DNA of 64,000 nucleotides from Dipylidium caninum (GCA_017562135.1 QEYB01001152.1:558001-622000), one strand, 5' to 3'; shown: positions 13,801 to 26,900, numbered from the stretch's first letter. The notes: generated by a model from the letters alone, not told the origin. Numbers and translations: made by a program.

Positions 13801-16800
13801 TCCACGCTGATGGGCCTCTTCATGTGTTCCAGAGCACTGATCGACATTTCGCGTCTCCCGATGGACTTCACGCAGAGAATCGAGGTGGAATTGAGTGGCA
13901 ATTGGCCCAAGCCGCGTCTTCTCCTCCTGGCCACTCTGACAGGCTTGGGGAGGTGCGACCCACCAAACGCGGCCCACTACTCTCCCCCCACTGTTATGTC
14001 ATCACTCGAATATAATGAGCACCATAGTGATGTTGAATCTAACAGCGGCAGTCTCCAATCAACGCGACATCAACCATTACGGAGAAGCGTTTACTCCAAC
14101 TCAGAGGAAGAGTGGCCTTCGTCTCAGCGCCATCCGTCAGGGAGCCGCCCCCTTGATGAGACTGACGCTCAGATTGTCGAGCACTACGTAGGCATCAACT
14201 TGCTCTTAATTTTAAGTGCTATTCCGACTGGAGTGCGTGTGGGTTGGACGCTTTTACGCCAGACAATCCCGAGAGGTACAACTTACCTATAAACATGTGG
14301 GCACAAGGGTGCTGGCAAGTGATACGGTATTACGATTTAGATTTTCAGCTCCGCTTCTCACAGCTCGTGTCCCAAATCTTAGGCTGTCTCTCGCTACAAG
14401 CGAAATATACTTTATGCCAGTGAACTCCCTACTTTTAGAGGGAAAATTTTTTCCGTTTATGAGATGAAATTGTTCGAGATACTCCTCTGCTTTGTACGAC
14501 AGACGCTCCGTCATGGTGATCCCGCTGAACAGTTCTTCCGCAGCGCTAAGTTCCAGTAAACGTCCCAGTCGGATGAAAAGTTGGAGGAAGAAGAGGCGCT
14601 GTCGTGAGATGAGTAGAGATGTGGCGAAATGAACAACTAAAGGAGAAAATTTCCACGCTGTTTACAATTAGACGAGAGAGTGAACGTATTTTGTGGTTTG
14701 CGCGGAATGCGGAGGGCACCTGAGGCTTAGCAACAACATTACTAATTTTAACTTCTGTGTATATACTTTTTTTCTCCAGGGTTGGAAGATGGCGCTGAAA
14801 AATCGCTTTGATGTAGGATATCTTCGAGTCAGTGGTGGGTGCTTTGAACGTTTTTCTGTCTACTTTTTTGGGGAAAGACTCCACGCCCTTTGCGGGCCTG
14901 ACATACCCATTTTTTTCTATCCTACTAAAATAACCCTAAAGTTAAAGTACTTTACTTTACAAATGCGTACGAAGCTGAAATGCCAACTGATTTTATGCCA
15001 GACCTCTGTGTAAAGTTCACTTCAATCTCACAGCAATTGCAGTTCTACTAAATCAAGAATATGCGGTATGCATGCTTACCTTTGTCCGCTTATCCACTGT
15101 GCTTGCAGTAATCGCGGCAAGCGGTCTGATGAACAGGGAAACGAATGGAAAATGCGACCCGTACTGCTTACTGGAGCTAATCAACATGCGAGTTCGGACA
15201 CACACCGCGAGGAGGACCTTCAATCCACTGTGGTGCAAAGTCTTCGTGTTGTGAGTCCCCCGAGTAGCCGCGCCCATTTGTCCGCTCCGTGTGGGGTCAC
15301 TTGCTAACCTCCTCCCCGCTCTTAAAGCCCTGTTACAGATATTCACGCCGTTCTCTACGTCACAATTAGGGACGATCTAAAATCAAAATCGGACTTTCTC
15401 GGACGGGTGGCGATTCCCCTTATGAAGGTCAGCTCTTCTTTACACCCGTGTGACCGCGTCCCAACCATCCTCGCCGACCGAAGTGAAGGCGCATGTTTGA
15501 AACCCGGAAGATTTATGTCCATTCCTTGTCATTCCGTCTAAATGCATCTGTAGAAATATTTCTTGATTATTTTGCAGATCCGAAATCATGAAAGATCCTG
15601 GTATGCACTGAAAAACTCCGACCTTAATAAGCGATCTCGGGGATCTGTTCTGCTGGAGTTCTTCTTTGTCTACAACCACGTGAGTTTAGTCTAACTATCG
15701 GAACAGCCGTCTAAAAGTGCCTACGAAGGGCCTCAAAGACTCCCTTCCCAGTTTAAGGCCGCGTGGCGCACACTCAACCCGACTGAAGCCTGTCTCAGGC
15801 ATCCGGTTAAGCCGCAAAAGTATAAGGTAAGGCCGCTGCCGTAGTGGGAAATTTTTGCCTATCGTAACCAGCCTATCCATGACATCGTCTTTCTCTTTCA
15901 AGAAATTGAGCGTGGACTACAAGAAAGTGAGTCTGCCTTTTCTGCTTCGAGATTTCAATTAGAGCACTTTTTGGTTCAAGCCTGTTGTACGTGAGACCAA
16001 TGAGGCCTCCCATTACGACATACACATGTAAGGACTTAGAAGCACCGGCTTTGAAACCCACTAGATCGTTCCGTAACCCTCCGAACCGAACCGGTAGGAG
16101 TGTAATCTCTCGAGTGTTGCTAGTGACAGGCTTCTACGCAATCTGCACGCAGTATCCTTTCACTTTAGTATTAGTTCATTAAAATAACACCCTTTAGTCT
16201 CTAAAAACAAGGGTTTTCATTGTAATTGAGTATAAACTAAACCCCTCCAGCGCAACCTACCTCGCGAGACCTCACGAAGTGTATGCGAAAAGCCACTATG
16301 TTTTCATAACGAGATGTTCTCCTCCCCTCTGACAGCCTCACGGGGCCTACAATGGGTTGATAGTAAGGTCTACTCGCCCACTAATAACATTAGCCTATGG
16401 ATTTTTCCTCAGGCCATGCAAGACAACGTCATGCGTTTGAAAGCCATCTTCAAACCTCTGGGAATGGTGTCACAATTTGCTGGGGATATCTACTCATGGG
16501 AGAACCCGTTTTGCACCCTTGCCGCCTTGGTCATCTATAATGTCGTTGTTTGGAACTTCCAACTTTACATGGTGCCTTTGGGAATGATAGTGGGCATCCT
16601 GGTCAGTCGCAAGACTACAAAAAACCCCCACATTTTGGATGTCCTCAGTTCGGCGAAAGTCATCGCAGGGGTGGGCGCCAGCAATTTGGGGCCGACGGCG
16701 CACCACGAGAAGTGCCTCAGACTCAGCAACGTACGCAGCAGCTTCGAAGTTCCAAGTGATACTACTCCGAAGTCTTCTTTCGACTGCGACGACGAGTGTT

Positions 16801-18666
16801 TCATCGACAATGAACTCCTTCTTTCCCTTAAACAGGAGGTAGATGGCCAATAACGGGACTAATCTAACACTTGACTTGCCTGTGCAAAGATAAGGTGACC
16901 ATCGCTTCCATCAAATGCACTATGAATCTTCGTTTGGACTGCCAGCGTGTGTGAGGTGCGAAGGTGGATGTAGGCTGCTCTGAGTAATGTGTCCAATCTC
17001 TTGAACTCCACCGCAACATAAGGGACATTTTTGCTAGGGAGCCCCTAGGCAAAGAGGAAGCCAACTACATCACTTTCATTCAGCCAACACCCACCACAAA
17101 AGTTACGGGAAGGAATTTCGACCCTCCCTTGTCGCAAACTGCGCAAGTAGCACATCGCAGGTGGAGGTTTGTTGTTAATTGCCTTGGTAAACAGACGATT
17201 ATCTCCATTCAGTAAGAAGGGACTGAAACTTTTTCACCTTCCCTTAGACGTAGAGCGAAATGGTGCAACGCCGATCTCTCTGCTGCCGGCTTAATAAATT
17301 ATTTTCGGATTTTGACTTAATGTGCCCGCAAAGCATAAGCTTTAAAGCAGTAAAAGGGCTAATTGTTATTATTTCTGCACAGCCTCCGCCGTCGGACGCA
17401 CGGTCGGGAAGTGAAAAGGTACGTAAAAGACTGTATTTGATGATATGCACTGCCCACTGGAGTAGGTAAGGTGCCGAGGAATGGCATATTTCTGTTGATA
17501 TCCTGCTAAGATGGTATCATTTTAAGAGAAACAAATGTTTTCTTAGAAATTGGTCTTTTTAACTTCCTTTGATGGATGTCAATAAGCTTGCTGGACGAGG
17601 TCAGCACTTGGTGCCTCCCTCCTTCGTGGTCTGACTGGCAGTGATTGGCGCATTCCTGAACAATGACCGCCCCCTTTTAGCACACGTCCGAGCCGAAGGA
17701 GTCCAAGCAGGGGAAGAAGAAGTTTGCTGTCTTAATGGATATCATTGATGACTTGCCTCAGATACTGGATTTAATCGCTTCAGCCATTGAAAAAACGATC
17801 GGGTGCGTCTGCTTCTCTCCCCGAATGTCCCACAACTCCTAAGAGGATTCGCCGGCATAAAAGATGGAGAAGTTTTCCCGTTTTTTAGGATTTTTGAGTG
17901 GCAAGTACCGTGGCTTACGTGGTTTTGCCTTATTTTCCTGGTTCTTTTCGCCCTGATACTCTACTTCGTTCCAGTGAGAGTGATACTTTGCATACTTGGT
18001 AGGTTCTGCTGCAAAACATTCAATGCTATATTGTGTTCTAATCACCACATAAGAAATTGCTAGCCAACATCATGTTGTAGATTTATGCACCACGTTAGCA
18101 AATCAGTCACTAAGGATTACTAGGCTTTGACTTCCTCCAAGGGTGCTGGTGGTGGTCACCGCAGTGTAGACAGAGGCGCGTGCCATCGGGGGCCCCGACT
18201 GGCAGTTGGCTCATGGACTCCGGTGAGAGCGGTTGACGAGCACCTCATTTGCGGGGAATGGCGCTCCTTCGGACAGGCGCTTTAATCGTCACGAACCCAA
18301 TTAGAGCCGTAATGGTGCTCCTGATGGAGTAGCCAAGACTTTCGGACTGTCCTGGTCAAACAGATTTTGAGGCATTTGTGAATGCATGTCCAAGTCGTGG
18401 GTCGCTGATAGCTATTAGTTCGAAAGCATCAACGTGGGCTGCAGTCGCCGTTGCTTTTAACGCTCCTGGTTGTAGGTTCCAATCTGCTGACAAGAAAACT
18501 ACTTCGACCGAGCAGCAAATACACCTTCTCGACATTTAACGTGATTTCGCGTGTGCCGTCACGACCCGAAGCAGTAAGTGACGCGGACTCTCCCATCCCT
18601 GCTTCCTTTCCTCGAGCCTTGACAGATTTATTGCACCCATCAGTAGAGACAGAGCGATTTACATGA
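7870..18666 (+). CDS. MCTP: MCTP-1: multiple C2 and transmembrane domain protein
   Basis: A membrane protein of the MCTP family, which has three C2 domains and two C-terminal membrane segments and sits in endoplasmic reticulum or vesicle membranes in other animals. Exons that join in phase: 9951-10098, 10581-10649, then 11863-12423, 12788-12936, 13833-14187, 14780-14834, 15109-15250, 15328-15427, 15578-15679, 15752-15826, 15903-15926, 16413-16838, 17383-17418, 17681-17802, 17844-17998 and 18476-18666. The likely first exon is 7870-8225 (start MNAYRGIHSN, donor GTAAGT), but it needs one extra base near 8050-8100 to stay open. C2C shows CDPYCLLEL and SDFLGRVAIPL. The membrane segments lie in 16413-16838 (around VVVWNFQLYMVPLG) and 17844-17998. 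The exon or exons holding the first strand of C2A, and one exon between 10650 and 11862, were not found. A possible AATAAA lies at 19390-19395. Confidence 0.85.
11863..12423 (+). other. Linker and C2B-start exon of MCTP-1
   Basis: This 187-codon exon holds a linker and the first strands of the second C2 domain. The strand VLYLNVLSACGLQ is separated from the next strand (QVLLQMGKDKF) by about 50 residues that replace the usual calcium loop 1 with its DxxGxSDPY pattern. The linker contains PRLPWP, matched by PKLPWP in the paralogue at 27469-28239. The exon ends phase 0 at donor GTAACC and continues into 12788-12936, which carries IRKFTYDPVWNQTFTF. Confidence 0.75.
15903..15926 (+). other. 24-base microexon of MCTP-1
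   Basis: Eight codons (KLSVDYKK) lie between a pyrimidine-rich acceptor ending TTTCAAG and donor GTGAGT. Both ends are phase 0, so the exon can be skipped without changing frame. It lies in the juxtamembrane region just before the first membrane segment. No equivalent was found in MCTP-2. Confidence 0.55.
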
Positions 18667-19503
18667 AGTAGTACCTTCCAATTTGACTATTCTCATATCT
18701 ATCTCCCCTACAAATGTCATAATTTATTTGGTTGTCATGTCGCAACAATCGCGCCATAGTCTTGGCCAACATCCGTCCGAACGGACTCTTGTAAAGTGTG
18801 TGGCTTCCAATTTGGAGATAAGGACAGAGCAGAACAATTGGCTACTGCGAACATATCCATTACGCTCAGTTATTGTATCACCTGCTGTCCTGCCCGTCCT
18901 CGCACCTTTTGTCGGTCCCCCATGTTGTCTCCCACTTCACTCGAGTTCGTCGCTCAACACGCAGATCGGGTGTGCATTTCCGCTATCAGCGAGGAGAAGG
19001 TTCATTTTGTGATGAGATCTGAGTTTTGTCTACGCGTATTGTGCCACGAACCACCTCAATCTTGCGTTTAACATCACCTCCCTAGGCTGCTCCACCCTAC
19101 ACATCCGCGCTTTCCTTCCCGAGTGGCACAAACAACTTTTGTGTCATTTGATTTTTATTTACGCGCTCGAACTTGCTTCTTAGAGCTTATAGTTGTGCCT
19201 CGGGATGACGTTTCATTTCACCGTTTTGCATACTTCTACACTTTCAGGAACAACAGCGCAGAATACCGCCCAGGGCTTTTGTCTACCCAAATTGAGGTGT
19301 GATATCGGTGGTGCGAGTGGAAAATTTGATAATTTTTGAACTGAGTGTACAAATTACAGGTACATTATAAACGCCCTTCTGTAAGGCCCAATAAAGCATC
19401 GTTTAATCTGACTCCATGTCTAAACGTTGGTTACTTTTCAACCTGGAAGTATGTGGACGTAGACTAAGTCTGGTGCCCAATCAACGAAGATTGCCGTGGC
19501 GAT
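18667..19503. other. 3' flank of MCTP-1 and downstream spacer
   Basis: No gene is supported. AATAAA at 19390-19395 on the plus strand could end the MCTP-1 transcript, giving a 3' untranslated region of about 0.7 kb. That region would stop just short of the stop codon of the minus-strand gene at 19504. Confidence 0.4.
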
Positions 19504-20151
19504 TCACGCGCGAACGTTTGCATTCACTTCTCCCAAGCAGCTTCTGATGGAGCGTGTTTGCGAATCTATTTGGGAGACGCGCAAATTCAGGGTTGGTAAT
19601 GAGGCGACGTCAGCTCCGCCGGTGGTCCCTTCGGGGACCACAGCGTCAGACGCGAGTTCGTCGTCAGCACAGGTAGGCGAGTCAACATAACAGAAGACAG
19701 CGCCTGAAGGCATGCAGTCGTCGTAGGGGAGCGGTGCAAATGAGGCGGAATCACGCCTCGGCTGGCCGGTGGGCGCGGAGTCACTGCCAGAGTACTTCCG
19801 CTTTTGACGCAAACGATGGTTATATTCTTCTAAAACTTGGTCAAGATAACCTACAACTTCTAAGAATTTACATTCAGCTTCATTTTCCTTATCTGTACAG
19901 TCACAACTTTCCCAGCTTTTATGATGAGGAAGCAATGTTGTATCCACCAAGTCATCGGTAGATGTAGCCTTGGAAGTTGTTGCAGCACCGGATTCCCTCC
20001 ATCGCCGCAACCCTGCACTGCTTGCGACATCGGCGCCTTGGATCAGCTTAAGTGCAATGTCCAGCACCTCTGCTCGAGTCAGCGAGTCACACATCTTTAA
20101 GACCGATCTCGTGGTGGCCATTCCTTTGCTCCGAGAAGAGTGCTGTCCCAT
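19504..20151 (-). CDS. Unrecognised intronless protein with a myristoylation-like start
   Basis: A single open frame of 215 residues from the ATG at 20151; the same frame stays open upstream to 20301. I do not recognise the family. The start MGQHSSRSKG fits the N-myristoylation pattern (Gly at 2, Ser at 6). A stretch around residues 90-120 is rich in Glu, Leu and Lys and could form a helix or coiled coil (CKFLEVVGYLDQVLEEYNHR). The C-terminal half is rich in Ser, Asp and Pro and looks disordered. It lies between two convergent MCTP genes but has no C2 or membrane signal, and its frame does not continue the C-terminus of MCTP-2. A GC-rich upstream stretch (about 20240-20520) with TATCGATA at 20228-20235 supports a real gene start. 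It could instead be a retrocopy or a chance open frame. Confidence 0.5.
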   Translation of the reverse strand: MGQHSSRSKGMATTRSVLKMCDSLTRAEVLDIALKLIQGADVASSAGLRRWRESGAATTSKATSTDDLVDTTLLPHHKSWESCDCTDKENEAECKFLEVVGYLDQVLEEYNHRLRQKRKYSGSDSAPTGQPRRDSASFAPLPYDDCMPSGAVFCYVDSPTCADDELASDAVVPEGTTGGADVASLPTLNLRVSQIDSQTRSIRSCLGEVNANVRA

Positions 20152-20227
20152 CACCGCTGAACTCAACTTCGAGGCAATAATTTGAACTCCACACAGAATT
20201 TTAAACGGTGCAAAATCGATGCCACCG

Positions 20228-20235
20228 TATCGATA
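20228..20235. promoter_or_regulatory. TATCGATA palindrome (DRE-like), second copy
   Basis: An exact copy of the palindrome found at 143-150, placed about 77 bases before the ATG of the unrecognised minus-strand gene and next to a GC-rich, CpG-dense block. Core promoter function is inference. Confidence 0.3.
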
Positions 20236-20963
20236 ATCGTTTGAGGCCGCAGGAGCGATGGGGATGGCGGAGGCCTGTCGCCCCGCCCGGGGCGTGCGCA
20301 CTTAAGCGAGGGCTGTGAGCCCACACGCGGGCGAAGGGCCTCCGCGGCCGGCCAAAAAGATGTCCACGTCCGTTGACGACCTCGAGCGGCGCCGAGATGC
20401 ACGCGCTCCGTGCCCACGTCTCCATCTACGGTCAGGCGAAAACGGCTCAGCGCGACGCGAGAGCCCCACCCCGTCCCACCGTCCCCTACCCAACGCCGAG
20501 CTCCGCGACCAACCTTTGTGCTCGTACATTCTCTCTCCAAAATCGACCTCTTATAGGAAGAAACAAATCAATGAGTAATGAAATTTGAGTATCTGCTACT
20601 GGCCATAATCCGTGACCACACAATAGTTTCACTCGAAATGGTGACATTTTGTACAAATGCATTAGCGTTAAGTGGACACGGAGAAGAGAAGACGAATAAT
20701 TACGGTGGAGGAAATGTCCTTCCATCCCTTCAACCTTTATGGTTCTTTCCTTTTGGGGTGATCGTGAACGCATCTGGCCTGTACTCCGTCAGTTCAACCT
20801 AAAATAGGGAGGACGAGCGGCCGTTTAGAAGTTTACAACACGTAGTTCAGTCAGTGACTGTCAATGAGACCGTACTGCTTCGATTAAATTCGGGACTCGA
20901 GAGAGGAAGTCCATAATTTCATTGTGACTTATTGCATTTGGACGCAGTATCGCCTTGGTGAAT
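20236..20963. other. GC-rich upstream block and MCTP-2 3' flank
   Basis: Positions 20240-20520 are clearly richer in G, C and CpG than their surroundings, the kind of composition seen at transcription starts. Several overlapping open frames here result from the GC content and show no family signal. The rest, to 20963, is the 3' flank of MCTP-2. Confidence 0.45.
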
Positions 20964-23900
20964 TTATTCAGACCTGGGCAAGAAAAAATTAGCCGTAGAA
21001 GAGGTAGGAAAGGGTTCCTCAGTAAGAGTGAAGCGGTCTTGACGCAATAGGGAAAGCAACTTGCCCCAGAGCATTAACAGGTATTTCACCGGTATGAAGA
21101 AGAGTGTAACCGTCAAGAGCAATAAAACGACCACGGCAAGCGAGGATATCCAGGGGATTCTCCAGTTAAATAAGCTTAAAGTAAGCGATGACATTAGACG
21201 TGATTAAAGGCTATCAATGCTTTACACAAAGTCTGCACATCTTTAACTTATCAGGCAAGTTTCGCTTTAGTTTTAAGCTGAATCCTACCACGGAGGAAGT
21301 TTGCAATAGGCTCATATCGTTACTTTGCTTTCAGCACGTACCTCTGCTTTCAAAACACCACAGACATAAACTACTTCCACCATCTGCCAACCCCTCTTCA
21401 GAGGAAGATGATGTCACCTAGCATTGCAGCACACTTGTGAGCACGTCTGTGACATGCGCAAGGAGTAGCCTCGAAGTGCAACAGAAATCAAACATACCCT
21501 TCCACGCGCTCATAAAAGGAGGCCGTCTTCTCCACTATGTCAAAGATACGAGCCAGTGTCTCCTTCATGTCAGTGTACCTTGTCCGCATTGACTTCTTCC
21601 CTTCGGACTTCACAGACACACAGAAATGGTTAGGGGCGGAGGCAAAGCGCCTTGACACACACACACACAGGCCATATGCAACTACTCGAGAGGACATTTG
21701 GGGTGCCACGCCGCACTGGGCGCCGGAATCGGCCTCGTGGCCTCAGTGGACCTAAGGTGTGAACTCAGCTCTTCTGCGACAAAGCAGTTGGGGGCTTAAG
21801 TGTCAAGGACTGAACCTCGCAGTAGTAACATCGTCTGCCGTCTTTCGGCCATGTTTTAGTTTATGGTCAAGTCTGCTCCGTGAAGAGCTGGTATTTGAGG
21901 TCCTTGAGCGCCTGTGTGCTCTATCAAACTACATAACAGGCAGGTTTTGTGCATAAATGGAACTTCACCTTAGTTGTGGCGCTCTTTTTTTCTTCTTCCT
22001 CCTGAGGTCGATCATCCTATGACGGAAGAATTTCTTTAAGTTAACTTAAAACAGATGATATTTGCGTTAGTAAGGACAACTTGTCTGTAGAGGCAGGCCA
22101 CACCACGAGCTGCCAAGCAAGGCTTTCGGCGTGCAGAAGAGAAGGCACTCAAGCCTTCACCCTGCATTACGTTCTGTCGTCACAGTGCACGCGGAGTTAA
22201 TGGTGGTTAGTGGTCCGAATGACTTACTGACAACTCTGGCAATGCGAAGTTGTACAAGCTAAAGGATTCCGTTCTTTCAAGGTTCTGCACAGCACACAAG
22301 GAGAAGAAAGAAGGGAGGTGAATAAGAACACTAGCAATTTTTCACGTGGGCTAGCGCGGAGCTCTGCGTGGACGTGCAAGAATAAATCTTTACTCTGGGA
22401 ATAGTGCCACCTCATTTGATGAGATTTTACTGAGTTTGCGCCACTCCGCCCTGCCAGGGTCGAGCATACGAAGTGGTTGGCCCTCTGATTAACGCCCAGT
22501 CTTCTCACCCTGTCAGTTGGTATTCTGATGCAACGGTGTGCCGCCTGGCCCGGGCAAAGAGACCGGAGCGCATATCTTCAGGTGGAGTAGCCGTTAATTC
22601 ATGAATCACGGATGCCCCGTGCACCAATTGGTAAACGGCCTCGTCCACCCAGTGTGGAGTGGGGAAGTGGAGGCGTCTCATGCATAACCATTTAAACTGG
22701 CAAATAAGTTGGAATGCAGCGAGTGCGAGGAAGCGCATAGCCACTCACCTGCGTGCCGTTGAAGGAAGACCTGGAGAAATCATCCTCATTTTCCAGGGCC
22801 GAATAGTCAAAGAGGTCGTAGTCGTCACCCTCTTCGCCATAATTGCGGAGATCCAGACTACGGGAGCGAACTGGCGAGTTCTGGTTGATGTACTTTTCCA
22901 GCATCTCATACTGGTGCTTGTATATCTCGTGCTCCTGAGGTGAGGCTAGTTGTGCTACGTCTTTGTGGTGCTTCATTCCGTGGATGATGGTGGCCGCGTC
23001 TTCGTGGTTGTATACACGGTTTTTCAGCAGCACGATGACCATGTAAAGGGGTATAAAGTAGGGTTTGAAGTAATATATAAAAAGCTGGTATCCAATTAAT
23101 CCGAGGACCGAATGGATGGGGTTCTTCCACAACCACCAATCGTCAAGAACGCGGTGCACCAACGCAGCAGCTCGAGGAGGGGTTTTACATGTCCAAACCG
23201 TTGATGGAGCAGCTATAATGTCGACGAAAACACAATGCTGAAAGTCCTAGTGCCACAGGAGATTGGCAGAGGTAAATAGGTTAAGTTCGCTCTGTTAAAG
23301 AAGCCACCTTAATCATCGTAGTTGCAAGGCCTCCTTGTCTTCCATGGAAATATGCAATTCCAAGATTTGGGAGGTTTTAGATTTTCTAACCAAACCTCAA
23401 GCGCACCTCAAAAACTTATACTCTCGACGTCGATGACAATTCGCTTGTGTCTAACGTGCTGCTTCACAGGCACACATTGTGAGGTGAGGGCGGCGCTAAT
23501 GCCTTGCCGCTGAGGTTTGTTCGTCACAGAACCATGTTTATGTGGCAAGTAGGGCGTTGTAAAGGTGTTTTGAGGCGATTAGGGAGGTAAGTGGTTACGG
23601 TAATGGTCACTATTAGGAACAACAGAGCCGGGGGGTGAGAGCAACGTGGAGTGAGGAGAGCATCCTACGCCATTTTAACGCAGAGTAAAAAATCAGAGCA
23701 ATGCACTACCCTTAATTGTTCCTTATGAAACTCCTAAAATCGCGAACACGAAATACATAAGTCCCCAACCACGTTGGCTAAGATGAAGCAGAAGTGTGGA
23801 GGCACGTCGAAACTAGCGCCACACTGAGGCAGCGTGCCTCAAGGCATCGCCGACGCTGCCGTCCGTTGGTGTCTGCGTCCAACTGCCGAGTGTGGACGTC

Positions 23901-26900
23901 TCGACTTGCAACACTCGCAGTGCCCGACACTCACAAGTATTCGGCCGACAGGAGCACTCCGCTGGCGACAGCGCCAGCAGTGAATGCCGCATTAGGGCAG
24001 AGCGCGTGGACTGTTCACCACGGCAAGTTTACCCCAAATGACCAGGGGTTCGCTCAACTGACAGACATGCATTCTTCTTCGCGGTTGCAGCCCGTCGAGG
24101 CCGCCTGCCCCTGAGCCACTCAGTCACGCCTTGCGCCTCTATTTTAAATGAACTCATACCACTGCGGACGGGTTGTAAGGTGGACTCGACACCCACACAC
24201 GGAGAGACTGCTTTCGTCACGGTGCCCAAAATGCAGAGCTCATCTTGCTGGTGGGGCGCAGTCTCAGCAAAGGGGCTCAGAGGGTTGTGGCCAATGCTTT
24301 CTGTACCCCACCGCGGGGCTGCGTGTGAGAATTAAAAGTCAAGTAGTTCGGTAGTGGCAGTGGGTCCCCACTCCAGCTCTTAAGATAACCTGTGGCTTTC
24401 GATTGTGGAGATGCACGTTCGACAAAACCAAAGTGATTTAAGCAATTTGCTAGAGTGACTTATTTGTTAAAAATACCCCTTTAAGGTCGAAGGGAAAAGT
24501 CTGCCTGCTTGGTTTAGGCGCGACGAAATGGCCACTTCGTCTTGAATAGATGACTCCGCAATCGTTAGTTCGCCCACCTGCCCAAATTGCGCGAGCCGGG
24601 TTCAAATGAAGGACTGCAGATGTTTGTTGCGATGGCGGAATGTGTAAATTAAAGGTGGGAATTTGTGAGCTTGGGGACCCTAGTTGGGCTCTGGGGCGGG
24701 CGGAGGTCACTCGCATTCCCTCCCCTCGCTGATTTAGTCGGGGCGCTAGGAAAGGTGAGCGCTGGGAAGGAATACCTTTTGCTTTTTCGCAAGGTTGCGG
24801 TACCGAGGCTCCAATGGGGTAAACGACTTCAACGCGGACTTGAACTGAAACACAAAAAAATTAGGCTGATTTTGGAACACTGTCTATAGGGACACGACGT
24901 CAATCATAGATCCCTCGCTTGAGTGTAATGCAACATGGAACAGCCCGTGATAGCATCGTGCGTTTGGTTGGCTCTCAAAAGTGAAGTTATTCGGGGAGAA
25001 TGGAGAGAATCGGGGTAGAATTGGGAGTTTTCACACCACCGGTCGCGCAGTGTGAGAGGAGACCGTTAAAACTCACCTGATTGAAGTAAACGCTGACCTC
25101 GAGCAAGATGGAGCCCTTGGTTGGGCGTCGAAGGTCTGGAGTCTTAAGAGCGTACCATTTACTTCCTCCGTTGTCCACCTAGATGACAAAACATCAACTT
25201 TTGAAACTCTTAGTAAACCGTGTCATCTCTTCTCTTTCAGTAAACCCAACGTAGACAAGTAACAGTCAGTTGTGAACGCGGTTAGTAGTTGCACCAACTT
25301 TTTCTGGCTCTGTCAAGGGTTTCTTCACCTGTCCACACATTGCGTGAAGTGATGTCAATCACTTTGCCTTTGTGCATCAATCAGACGAGTGGAAAAGAGG
25401 TAGCCAGGACTTACGCGAAGAGGATGAACTGCCAAGGCGCCGATGACTTCCGATTTTTTCTTATCAGTTTCGATGACGGTCAATCTCATGATGCCGTGGA
25501 TGTCTGACAAGGGGCTTCAGTGAGTAAGGGACTTTTATATGCATTACATTATCCTGGCGGGGAGAAGTGATATGAAACATTACAACTCACATGACAAAAC
25601 ACCGATTCCATGTGGGGTTTTTGCCCTTCATCACATTCTGTGTCCTGAGATGGGTGTTTACCATATCAACGACACAGAAGATTTCAATGCGGCCGTTCGG
25701 GCTTTTGCCCCCAAGGCCCATGGCACTACAAACTAGGGAGGATACAACTTAAGTTGCATAGTTTGAACGTATTATGAGATAATTATGGCGATAGCCTGGT
25801 AAAGTATACTTCTGCTGTAGCTACTGCTGAAGTTGTGTGAAACGACCGGCTTCAGCCATTCCGATACACTGAAACAAGCGCTCCCCGCCACTGACACAGA
25901 GCAGGCAGGCGAGGCGGAGACTCTCGTCACTTACTCTTCAGTCGCATCCATCCGATATCCTGGTAATCTGTGAAGGAGTTCCTCGCATTCTGTCAGGAAA
26001 CGCAATAATACAAAGGAAAATCAACAAATGGGAGAAAATTTCACTTCGAATAGATGGGAAGTGCTCTGAGGAAAATGGAATCAGACACTGCTGAGATAAG
26101 CTACTGAGCACAAAGGCAATTTGTACGGCGAAGCGTCGACTCATTAGGGTGCCAGGTTATCACCTATTTTCAGTTGACGCCACTGCATAAAAGCCCCAAG
26201 TAGGCGAGTAATGCCAGTGCCTACTTACGAAGTGTTCAGCCACTAAATAGAGGTAATTGGTGGGGAGGCTGGGGTACGGAGCCTTCTCCTCGCGTCCAAC
26301 CGGGGTCGCCCTGGCTTCCCTCTCTTCGCCATAACTGGCGAAACTCAACACTGAACGCGATCCAGCAAGAGTCGACGGGGGAGAAAAGGCGGAGGACTGA
26401 TGGTCCCGCGTTTGCACAGGACTCCTGGCTGCTGTGTTTAGCCCAGTAATGGTAACAACATCAGAATTCTGGCCTCATTTGAATTTCTGAGCAACTGTAA
26501 TTCCATCTTCTGGGTTAATTCCAGCGGCATGTCGGTCAAGTCGATGAGAGTCCTAAAATAATTGCACCCAAGTGAGGAAATTCATCCAATTTAGGCAATC
26601 TCGCTCTTCCCTCTTTCCTCCCATATGTAAGTTTTCCTCCAAAATCCGATGCATGCAATCCATGTTCTCTTCGCTTTTATCTACGCTTCTTTTGGCATCA
26701 AGGAAGCACCATCTTGCGCATTAAGCCCAATTCGTAAGTTAAAACAGTCTGTTGTGCCCTAATAACACCAGAATGCTCTTCGGCGAAAAGCAAAGTTTAA
26801 AGAATCATTTGAGAATACCCTTACTCTCCCAAAATCGGACTGCGCGGTATTCCACCAGTTCCCGGCTGAGTTTCTCTATCGTACACCACCACTCGGATGA

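Noticed and set aside
20163..20540. 125-residue minus frame in GC-rich sequence upstream of the 19504-20151 gene
   Set aside because: Arg/Gly-rich with several overlapping frames; typical artefact of GC-rich promoter DNA.
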